A stretch of 21,799 bases of DNA, taken from positions 1-21,799 of the forward strand of contig JAJPEO010000001.1 of assembly GCA_021166815.1 (NCBI GenBank), given 5' to 3'. Under the pieces are notes generated by a model. That model was not told the DNA's origin, searched no databases, and saw only the letters and a program-made list of their open reading frames with translations. The translations under genes were made by a program, and so were the position numbers. This document shows positions 1 to 4,829 of the stretch, piece by piece (the first letter of the stretch is position 1; the number at the start of each line of letters is the position of its first letter). The stretch comes from Nocardioides sp. (GTDB taxonomy: Bacteria > Actinomycetota > Actinomycetes > Propionibacteriales > Nocardioidaceae).

Positions 1-42
1 CCGCATCCTCGGCATGGCGTGAGACTCGACCACTGAGACTCT

Positions 43-92
43 CACAGGGGGGCGCCACCCCTGGGGTGGCGCCGTCGTGCATTTCCCCTGTG
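43..92 (+). terminator. Nested hairpin, probable terminator of an upstream plus-strand gene
   Basis: The inner arms at 51-61 and 63-73 are perfectly complementary (11 bp around a single T). Outer arms CACAGGGG at 43-50 and CCCCTGTG at 85-92 can pair around them, leaving an 11-nt bulge at 74-84. The T-run is only three long (82-84), so this is a GC-rich actinobacterial-type hairpin rather than a classical poly-U terminator. It lies before the start at 136 and after possible plus-strand stop codons at 20-22 and 34-36. It most likely ends a gene that lies mostly outside the window, but it could also act as a leader structure for the gene at 136. Confidence 0.5.
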
Positions 93-135
93 GACAGCCA
101 CCCGTGCGGCGTCGGTCCCTGCCAGCGTTGACCGC

Positions 136-636
136 ATGGACCCCACGACCGCCTCCGTGCTCCGCGTCGCCGTCGCCGTCACCGATGACTGGCGTGAGCC
201 GTGGGTCGCCGCGCTGGCCACGGCCGGCGTCGGGAGCAGCCACCGGGCGGCCGTCGGGCTGGTGGTCTCGCGCGGAAGGGCACCTCGCCCCGAGAGCGAC
301 CGCTGGAGCGTGGAGTCACGGCCGCACCTGCTCGTCGACGCCCGCGAGGACCGCATCGACGTGGGTCCGTGGGTGCTGCCCGGCACCGGACCGTGCGCCC
401 GTTGCGTGGAGGCGGCGACCCTCGACGTCGGCGACCCACGCCCCGTGGGGCCCCTGGACCCTGCACTGGTGACGCTCGCCGCGGGCTGGGTCGCCCGCGA
501 CCTCCGGGCCTGGCTGCGCGGCGAGACCCCGACCACCTGGGCCACCTCGTGGCGACTGGACCACGCTCCGGCTCCGACCCCGCGCAGGTGGCAGCGCCAC
601 CCCTACTGCGGGTGCGCCTGGTTCGAGACCGCGTGA
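136..636 (+). CDS. Short TOMM cyclodehydratase/E1-like zinc-cluster domain protein (166 aa)
   Basis: The second half resembles the C-terminal part of actinobacterial ThiF/E1-like 'TOMM leader-binding/cyclodehydratase' proteins. It has a VGPWVLPGTGPCARC block (residues 76-90) followed by a terminal HPYCGC block (155-160). Cys87, Cys90, Cys158 and Cys160 would form the structural Zn tetrathiolate of that family. Full family members run to 300 residues or more and carry a GxGxxG nucleotide-binding fold. Here only about 85 residues precede the first CxxC and no GxGxxG is present, so adenylating activity is unlikely. No YcaO gene or precursor peptide is seen nearby. The ATG at 136 is chosen because the coding signal begins there; no good Shine-Dalgarno precedes it. 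It converges with the zinc-ribbon gene at 647, with 10 nt between stops. Function is unknown; a diverged regulatory or binding remnant is an inference. Confidence 0.7.
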   Translation: MDPTTASVLRVAVAVTDDWREPWVAALATAGVGSSHRAAVGLVVSRGRAPRPESDRWSVESRPHLLVDAREDRIDVGPWVLPGTGPCARCVEAATLDVGDPRPVGPLDPALVTLAAGWVARDLRAWLRGETPTTWATSWRLDHAPAPTPRRWQRHPYCGCAWFETA

Positions 637-646
637 GCCGATCCCC

Positions 647-814
647 TCACCACCAGTCGCTGTCCAGCTTGCCCTCGATCGCCCGCAGGTGGGTCCGCGA
701 GCACTCGTCGCAGAAGCGCTTCTGGCGACCGCCCTCCACCGACGTGGTCCAGGTGAGCGCAGCGGAGGCGGCCGCCTGCCGGCCGCAGAAGTCGCACACC
801 ACCACGTCCTCCAT
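647..814 (-). CDS. Small four-cysteine zinc-ribbon protein (55 aa)
   Basis: This 55-residue protein has two CxxC knuckles, Cys7/Cys10 (CDFC) and Cys35/Cys38 (CDEC), separated by 24 residues. A charged helix follows and the C-terminus is DSDWW. The spacing fits a treble-clef or zinc-ribbon fold binding one Zn. The ATG at 814 follows GGAGGG directly, which is unusually close. An in-frame ATG at 838 would add eight residues but would start almost inside the hairpin at 841-885, and it has no clear Shine-Dalgarno. The two-knuckle architecture and lack of other domains suggest an adaptor or nucleic-acid/protein-binding role, but no function can be assigned. It is separated from the upstream minus-strand gene by a strong hairpin, so it probably has its own promoter or depends on read-through. 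Confidence 0.72.
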   Translation of the reverse strand: MEDVVVCDFCGRQAAASAALTWTTSVEGGRQKRFCDECSRTHLRAIEGKLDSDWW

Positions 815-840
815 CCCTCCAGCGTAGGCCCCGGACATGC

Positions 841-885
841 CACGGGCCGGTACGCCGCCCCCGTGGAGCGTCGTACCGGCCCGTG
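841..885 (-). terminator. Perfect 14-bp inverted repeat downstream of the 916-1110 gene
   Basis: Arms CACGGGCCGGTACG (841-854) and CGTACCGGCCCGTG (872-885) are perfectly complementary with a 17-nt loop. It lies 30 nt beyond the stop of the minus-strand gene at 916-1110 and just upstream of the minus-strand zinc-ribbon gene. No T-run follows, which is common for high-GC actinobacterial terminators. A role as an operator for the downstream gene is the alternative. Confidence 0.6.
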
Positions 886-915
886 ATCGGTTGTCACCCG
901 CGACCAGGTGATCCT

Positions 916-1110
916 TCAGATGGCCCTGGCGAGGGCGAGGCGAGCCTGCAGTGCGGCCTTCTCTGCCTTGCGGCTCATTCGTCGGGCCACCGCCAGGTGG
1001 TGACCACGCCGCAGCTGCTGCGCCTCTCCCAGGCGCGCGGTCATCTGAGCGCGCGCGAGCTGTTCGTGCATGAGTTGCATGTCTTTCGGTCCGTTCACGT
1101 AGGTGTTCAT
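916..1110 (-). CDS. Small basic helical protein of unknown function (64 aa)
   Basis: The sequence is almost entirely predicted helix and rich in Arg, Ala, Gln and Leu, with a central segment of the type MHEQLARAQMTARLGEAQQL. This resembles short conserved actinobacterial hypothetical proteins that often sit as single genes. There is no cysteine, membrane segment or signal peptide. The ATG at 1110 has no obvious Shine-Dalgarno; an in-frame ATG at 1080 (starting MQLMHEQ) is a realistic alternative giving a 54-residue product. It lies 42 nt downstream of whiB7 on the same strand with no clear terminator between them, so it may be co-transcribed with whiB7, and a perfect hairpin follows its stop. 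Function is not assignable. Confidence 0.6.
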   Translation of the reverse strand: MNTYVNGPKDMQLMHEQLARAQMTARLGEAQQLRRGHHLAVARRMSRKAEKAALQARLALARAI

Positions 1111-1152
1111 GGAAGTTGGTTGATGTCCTGATCAATCGAGAGGTGGTGACGC

Positions 1153-1497
1153 CTAGGCGGCTGCTCCGTCACGGTCGTCCTTGCGAGGTCGGCCACGGGG
1201 CCGCTTGCGCGGGATCACCACGCCAGCGAGGAAGAGCTCACCGCCCCAGACGCCCCAGGGCTCGCGCCGGTCGAGGGCGCCGCTGAGGCACATCGTCTGC
1301 ACCGGGCACTCCAGGCACAGGCTCTTGGCCTGCTCCACGTCCGCCGGGGACTCGGCGAACCACAGCTCGGCGTCGTTGACGCGGCAGGGCAGCTTCTCCT
1401 CCAGCACCGCGGCGGCCACGTCGTGCAGGCCCCCCAGATCGGTGGGGAGGCCGGCGGTGGGCGCCGTACGGCTGCGGTCGAGAACGCTGATGGTCAT
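1153..1497 (-). CDS. whiB7: WhiB7-type transcriptional regulator (114 aa)
   Basis: WhiB-like proteins carry a [4Fe-4S] cluster and bind the primary sigma factor region 4; WhiB7 activates intrinsic antibiotic-resistance and redox genes. Cys38, Cys61, Cys64 and Cys70 (C...CxxCxxxxxC) are the cluster ligands. The turn EPWGVWGGE (residues 79-87) is the family G(V/I)WGG signature. A C-terminal AT-hook, RGRPRK (101-106), is characteristic of WhiB7 and contacts AT-rich DNA upstream of the -35. The ATG at 1497 is chosen because an AAGGAGGTG Shine-Dalgarno sits just before it; upstream codons in the same frame read through the terminator region and are not coding. A promoter, upstream ORF and attenuator precede it, and uvrD2 lies next to it as in mycobacteria. 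Assignment to WhiB7 rather than another Wbl paralogue rests on the AT-hook, the leader and the synteny. Confidence 0.95.
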   Translation of the reverse strand: MTISVLDRSRTAPTAGLPTDLGGLHDVAAAVLEEKLPCRVNDAELWFAESPADVEQAKSLCLECPVQTMCLSGALDRREPWGVWGGELFLAGVVIPRKRPRGRPRKDDRDGAAA

Positions 1498-1574
1498 GTG
1501 TGTCACCTCCTTCTCGGGACCTGTCGCGGGTGGTCGTGGTCTGTGTGGTGTGGGTCGTTCCGCGGCAATGAGAA

Positions 1575-1609
1575 AGGCCGCGGATCCCGGGTTTCGGGTT
1601 CCGCGGCCT
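1575..1609 (-). terminator. Intrinsic terminator of the whiB7 leader (attenuator)
   Basis: Arms AGGCCGCGGA and TCCGCGGCCT (1600-1609 and 1575-1584) are perfectly complementary. They extend inward by CCCG/CGGG around a single mismatch, with a 5-nt loop. In the minus-strand transcript the stem is followed by the U-rich CCUUUCUCAUU. It begins 19 nt after the stop of the upstream ORF and lies 77 nt before the whiB7 start codon, the arrangement of a transcription attenuator. Such attenuation has been described for whiB7/wblC leaders in mycobacteria and Streptomyces. Confidence 0.85.
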
Positions 1610-1671
1610 GGAGGTGACCGGTCGAGCTTCACTCAGCTCGTCGGTTGGCCCCAGGCGGAAGACCCCAGAAA
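1592..1671 (-). promoter_or_regulatory. Predicted antiterminator pairing in the whiB7 leader
   Basis: The end of the upstream ORF (1671-1651, transcript UUUC-U-GGG-GUC-UUCCGC-CUGG) can pair with 1611-1592 (CCAG-GCC-GCGGAA-CCC-GAAA). This gives blocks of 4, 6, 3 and 4 bp separated by small bulges. The second strand contains the whole 5' arm of the terminator, so the two structures exclude each other. A ribosome that reaches the stop codon at 1629-1631 covers 1651-1671 and lets the terminator form; a ribosome stalled earlier leaves it free. The pairing was found by eye and no folding energies were computed. Confidence 0.65.
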
Positions 1672-1808
1672 TCGCCCTTGATGCCCACTGCGGCGGCGTC
1701 CTGGACAGCAACGGCACCGAGGGTGCGCACGCGGGCGCAGGTGTGGCCGTAGCTGGACATGACGAAGGACGGCGTCCACGCCGTCGTCGTGTTGGTGAAG
1801 TTCTCCAT
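1629..1808 (-). CDS. whiB7 upstream ORF / leader peptide (59 aa)
   Basis: The ATG at 1808 follows a strong AAGGAGGTG Shine-Dalgarno with normal spacing, so this frame is very probably translated. The peptide is 59 residues, begins MENFTNTTTAWTPSF and ends PPGANRRAE; it has no signal peptide, domain or cysteine pair. The stop is 19 nt before the attenuator hairpin. Roughly the first 30 codons use G/C-ending codons as expected for the genome. The last 15 include GAT, GGT, CTT, CCT, CGA, CGA and GCT, a shift that coincides with the antiterminator segment. The likely role is to sense translation speed and control read-through into whiB7, as known for whiB7/wblC leaders. A separate function of the peptide cannot be excluded. 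Confidence 0.75.
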   Translation of the reverse strand: MENFTNTTTAWTPSFVMSSYGHTCARVRTLGAVAVQDAAAVGIKGDFWGLPPGANRRAE

Positions 1809-1885
1809 GCTGGCCACCTCCTTCGGTGTGTTGGGCGCGATCGGTGCCACCCGATCTGATGCGCGTGTTCGGCTGTTGGGACGGA

Positions 1886-1923
1886 ACGCTAGACCGTGGC
1901 GTATGTCATGGGCAAACCATTTT
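1886..1923 (-). promoter_or_regulatory. whiB7 promoter with WhiB7-type AT-rich element
   Basis: Read on the minus strand: AAAAT (1919-1923), then -35 TTGCCC (1910-1915), an 18-nt spacer, then -10 TAGCGT (1886-1891), matching TAnnnT. Known WhiB7-activated promoters carry a short A/T block just upstream of the -35, contacted by the AT-hook. This suggests autoregulation. The predicted start near 1879 gives a leader of about 380 nt containing the upstream ORF and attenuator. Confidence 0.65.
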
Positions 1924-1958
1924 ATGGGTCTTACCCGAATTTTTTTTCGCGCGGCTGT

Positions 1959-4031
1959 TCACGGCCCCTCGCCGGCCAGCACGGCGAGCACGTCGTCGCC
2001 GTACTGCTCCAGCTTCTTGCGGCCCACCCCCGCGATGGCCAGCAACCCGGCCTCGTCGTGGGGCGCGTGCTCGGCGAGGAGCTCGAGGGTGGCGTCGGTG
2101 AACACCACGAACGCCGGCACCTTGTCGGCGGTGGCGCGCTCGAGGCGCCACGCGCGCAGCCGCTCGAAGACCGCGGGGTCGTAGGCAGCCGGGCAGCCCG
2201 CACAACGGCCGGTCTTCTTCTCGGCCGGGCTCGACAGCGCTCCGCCGCACTCGCGGCAGTGCAGCGCCTTGCGGTTGCGTCGCGTGCGCTGGGAGGCGCC
2301 CTGGCTCGTCTGGGCTGCCTCGCCCAGCACCGGCGCCAGGAAGGGCGAGGGCCCGCGCCGTCCCCGGCCGCCGGGCTCCCGGGCGGCCGCCCACGACACC
2401 TCGAGGACGTCGCGGGCACGGGTGAGCGCGACGTAGAGCAGGCGGCGCTCCTCCTCGACCTCGGCCGAGGTCCGCGCCTGGGCGATCGGCATCATCTTGT
2501 CGTGCATGCCGGCCACGAAGACGGCGTCCCACTCCAGGCCCTTCGCGGCGTGGATGGTGGCCAACGTGACGGCATCGGCCACCGGCGCGTGCTGCTCGCT
2601 GGCGCGCTGGTCGAGGTGGTCGACGAAGTCGCCGAGCCCGGCGCCCGGGCGCTCGGCGGTGAACTCGGCGGCCAGGTCGGCCAACGACTGCAGAGACTCC
2701 CAGCGGTTGCGCACCTCGCCGCGTCCTTCGGGCGGCTGGGAGGTGTGCCCCATCTGGGACAGCACGCCGGGCACGTCCTCGGAGGGCGACCCGGTCGAGG
2801 TGCCGCTGCGCGCGGCACCCCGCAGCAGCGTGATGGCCTGACGGATCTCGGGGCGCTCGAAGAAGCGCCGCGCCCCGCGGAGGACGTACGGCACGCCCCG
2901 TGCGGCGAGCGCGTCCTCGAACCGCTCGGACTGGGCGTTGATGCGGAAGAGCACGGCGACCTGGGAGGCGGGGACACCGGCGGAGCGCAGCTGCTGGACG
3001 CGCTGGGCCACCGCGTCTGCCTCGGCCACCTCGTCGGCGGCCGGGCGGAACACCGGAGCAGGTCCGGAGGGCCGCTGGGCCACCATGGAGACGCCCTGGC
3101 TCGGGGATCCCGCCAACACCTTGTTGGCGCACTCGACCACCTCGGGCGTGGAGCGGTAGTTGCGGACCAGCTCGACCGACGTGGCGCCCGGGAAACGCGT
3201 CGTGAAGTCGCGCAGGTGGCGGGCGTCGGCCCCGGCGAAGGAGTAGATCGTCTGTGCCGGGTCGCCCACCACGCAGATCTCGTCCCGACCTCCGAGCCAC
3301 AGGTCGAGCAGCGCGGACTGCAGCGGCGAGACGTCCTGGAACTCGTCGACCACGAACCACTTGTACTGGCGGCGCACCTGCGCGGCGACCGCCTCGTCGG
3401 AGTCGAGCAGGCCGGCGGTCAGCAGCAGGACGTCCTCCATGTCCATCCGGCCCTGCTCACGCTTGACCTCCTCGTAGGACGCGAAGACCCGCGCGACCAC
3501 GTCGGGCTGCAGCGACACCTCGCGGGAGTGCGAGGCCGCGGCACGGGCGTAGCTCTCGGGGGTGACGTTGGACACCTTGGCCCACTCGACCTCGCTGGCC
3601 AGGTCACGCAGGGTCGCCTGGTCGGCCTGGACGCGTTGGCGTCGCGCCGCCTTGGCCAGGATGGGCAGCTTGGACTCGACCAGCTCCGGCAGCTCGTGGC
3701 CGTGCACCCGGGGCCAGAACCAGCGCAGCTGCCGCAGCGCCGCGGAGTGGAAGGTGCGCGCCTGCACCCCGCCGGCGCCGAGCACCCGCAGGCGCTCGCG
3801 CATCTCACCAGCGGCCCGGGTCGTGAACGACAGCGCCAGGACCTCGGTGGGCGCGTAGACCCCCGTCGCGACGCCGTGGGCGATGCGGTGGGTGATCGCC
3901 CGCGTCTTGCCGGTGCCGGCACCCGCGAGCACGCGCACGGGCCCGCGCAGCGCCTCGGCGACCTGGCGCTGCTCGGGGTCGAGGGCGTCGAGGAGCGGAA
4001 CAACCGGGGCGGTGGCGTGGTTGGCTGTCAT
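1959..4031 (-). CDS. uvrD2: ATP-dependent DNA helicase UvrD2 (690 aa)
   Basis: Superfamily 1A 3'-5' DNA helicase. The Walker A motif is AGAGTGKT (residues 36-43); motif II VVDEFQDV, motif III VVGDPAQTIYSFAGAD, motif IV VRNYRST and a C-terminal VTLATIHAAKGLEWD motif are all present. The mycobacterial UvrD2 hallmarks follow: a tetracysteine module (Cys592, Cys595, Cys610, Cys613) and a C-terminal HRDC domain (about 620-690). This matches the UvrD2 family and its usual length of about 700 residues; in M. tuberculosis the gene is essential. The ATG at 4031 is preceded by TAGGGT (minus strand, 4041-4046) with only 9 nt between and no Shine-Dalgarno, suggesting a nearly leaderless mRNA. It is divergent from mrx1 with a 40-nt gap, and the whiB7 promoter lies just beyond its stop. 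Confidence 0.95.
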   Translation of the reverse strand: MTANHATAPVVPLLDALDPEQRQVAEALRGPVRVLAGAGTGKTRAITHRIAHGVATGVYAPTEVLALSFTTRAAGEMRERLRVLGAGGVQARTFHSAALRQLRWFWPRVHGHELPELVESKLPILAKAARRQRVQADQATLRDLASEVEWAKVSNVTPESYARAAASHSREVSLQPDVVARVFASYEEVKREQGRMDMEDVLLLTAGLLDSDEAVAAQVRRQYKWFVVDEFQDVSPLQSALLDLWLGGRDEICVVGDPAQTIYSFAGADARHLRDFTTRFPGATSVELVRNYRSTPEVVECANKVLAGSPSQGVSMVAQRPSGPAPVFRPAADEVAEADAVAQRVQQLRSAGVPASQVAVLFRINAQSERFEDALAARGVPYVLRGARRFFERPEIRQAITLLRGAARSGTSTGSPSEDVPGVLSQMGHTSQPPEGRGEVRNRWESLQSLADLAAEFTAERPGAGLGDFVDHLDQRASEQHAPVADAVTLATIHAAKGLEWDAVFVAGMHDKMMPIAQARTSAEVEEERRLLYVALTRARDVLEVSWAAAREPGGRGRRGPSPFLAPVLGEAAQTSQGASQRTRRNRKALHCRECGGALSSPAEKKTGRCAGCPAAYDPAVFERLRAWRLERATADKVPAFVVFTDATLELLAEHAPHDEAGLLAIAGVGRKKLEQYGDDVLAVLAGEGP

Positions 4032-4040
4032 GACACTCGA

Positions 4041-4046
4041 ACCCTA
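4041..4046 (-). promoter_or_regulatory. Probable -10 box of uvrD2
   Basis: TAGGGT on the minus strand fits TAnnnT and ends 9 nt before the uvrD2 ATG, so transcription would begin within a few bases of the start codon. It lies in the 40-nt divergent gap shared with mrx1. No confident -35 was identified. Confidence 0.4.
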
Positions 4047-4071
4047 GACGCCGGAGGGGACACCCCATCCC

Positions 4072-4314
4072 ATGAGCTTCACGATGTTCAGCACCCCGTG
4101 GTGCGGCTACTGCTTCCGCCTCAAGGGCCAGCTCGACCGGGAGGGCATCGAGTTCGACCTGGTCGACATCGAGCAGGACCCGGCTGCCGCGGCCCGGGTC
4201 GAGGAGGCCAACGGCGGAAACCAGACGGTGCCGACCCTGCTCTTCCCCGACGGGACGACCCTCACCAACCCCTCGCTCGCGCAGGTGAAGACCAAGCTCG
4301 CCGCCCTCGGCTGA
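4072..4314 (+). CDS. mrx1: Mycoredoxin-1-type glutaredoxin-like protein (80 aa)
   Basis: Small thioredoxin-fold oxidoreductase. The redox site is WCGYC (Cys11, Cys14), the mycoredoxin-1 motif. The cis-proline loop is TVPT (Pro54), followed by FPDGTTLTNPS. The stretch VDIE...NGGN.TVP...DG.TLTNPS closely follows M. tuberculosis Mrx1. Mycoredoxins reduce protein-mycothiol mixed disulfides in the cytosol, which implies that this organism makes mycothiol. The length (80 aa) is normal. The ATG at 4072 has GGAGG 14 nt upstream, slightly far; an ATG at 4084 would leave only seven residues before the first active-site cysteine and is less likely. It lies divergent to uvrD2 and 25-31 nt before the next plus-strand gene. 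Confidence 0.94.
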   Translation: MSFTMFSTPWCGYCFRLKGQLDREGIEFDLVDIEQDPAAAARVEEANGGNQTVPTLLFPDGTTLTNPSLAQVKTKLAALG

Positions 4315-4333
4315 GCGCCGGGAGGCGGGGGCG

Positions 4334-4339
4334 TAGCCT
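4334..4339 (+). promoter_or_regulatory. -10 box for a leaderless transcript of the 4346 gene
   Basis: TAGCCT fits TAnnnT and is followed by 6 nt and then GTG at 4346, the spacing expected when transcription begins at the first base of the start codon. The only GGAGG (4321-4325) is 20 nt from that GTG, too far to act as a ribosome binding site. This supports 4346 over the GTG at 4340. Confidence 0.5.
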
Positions 4340-4345
4340 GTGGGC

Positions 4346-4816
4346 GTGTCGTTGCTCAACTCGATCGACCGTGACCACGTGCTGACCGCCATGGAAACCT
4401 GGGACTCCGCAGGCGGCGCCAACTACCTCCTCGTCCGGGGAGGAGTGTCGACCCACGTGCTGGTGCACGGGGGCCGCGAGTACGACGCCCCGGCGATCGC
4501 AGGCATCGCCCACGGCCTCGCCACCGGTCGCACGCTCACCCCGGACGACATCCCCGGCGGCGCCGCCGGTGCCGCGAAGGCGCTGACGCGCCTGGGCTTC
4601 ACCATCCGCGACGACTCACCTCCGTCGGCCGAGCCCGAGCGTCCACAGCGCCGTACGAGCGGCACGACGCGCAGCACGTCCCGCACGCGTGGGACGATCA
4701 GCGCCACGGGCAAGCGCAAGCCGCCCAGGGTCGCCGCGAGCGACCGCCCGGTGACGCTGTGCCCGACGTGCTACCTCGCGCTGCCGGCCACCGGCGTGTG
4801 CGACAACTGCGGCTGA
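4346..4816 (+). CDS. ScoMcrA-like N-terminal head domain fused to a C-terminal zinc ribbon (156 aa)
   Basis: Residues 1-90 match the pattern of the 'head' domain found at the N-terminus of ScoMcrA-like type IV restriction enzymes: a DHVLTAMETWD helix, VLVHGGREYDAPAIAGIAHG (lines of Y-D-x-x-A-I-A-G-x-A-H), PDDIPGG and TRLGFTI. Residues 92-135 are a basic Ser/Thr/Arg-rich linker. Residues 139-155 form a zinc ribbon (CPTC...CDNC). No HNH, PD-(D/E)XK, SRA or sulfur-binding domain is present, so cleavage activity is not expected; a DNA- or RNA-binding or sensing role is an inference. The start is GTG 4346, set by a leaderless -10; GTG 4340 would add two residues. It follows mrx1 and converges with nudC, 13 nt between stops. 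Domain naming is from memory of the family pattern. Confidence 0.78.
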   Translation: MSLLNSIDRDHVLTAMETWDSAGGANYLLVRGGVSTHVLVHGGREYDAPAIAGIAHGLATGRTLTPDDIPGGAAGAAKALTRLGFTIRDDSPPSAEPERPQRRTSGTTRSTSRTRGTISATGKRKPPRVAASDRPVTLCPTCYLALPATGVCDNCG

Positions 4817-4829
4817 GCCGCGTCCGCGC

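Noticed and set aside
1..22. Possible C-terminal codons of a plus-strand gene (reading R-I-L-G-M-A-stop)
   Set aside because: Only six codons are visible and another frame stops at 34-36; too short to call, although the hairpin at 43-92 suggests that some gene ends here.
1939..1948. T-run on the plus strand just beyond the uvrD2 stop
   Set aside because: It is an A-run in the uvrD2 (minus) transcript, has no preceding hairpin on the plus strand, and more likely belongs to the AT-rich region upstream of the whiB7 promoter.
4340..4342. GTG two codons upstream as the start of the ScoMcrA-head gene
   Set aside because: It would begin directly after the -10 box TAGCCT, leaving no room for a transcription start; GTG 4346 fits leaderless spacing.
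1896..4385. Long open frame (829 codons) on the plus strand antisense to uvrD2
   Set aside because: It mirrors uvrD2, which has all helicase motifs. The antisense translation is low-complexity Arg/Gly/Leu/His-rich with no domain, as expected opposite a high-GC3 gene.
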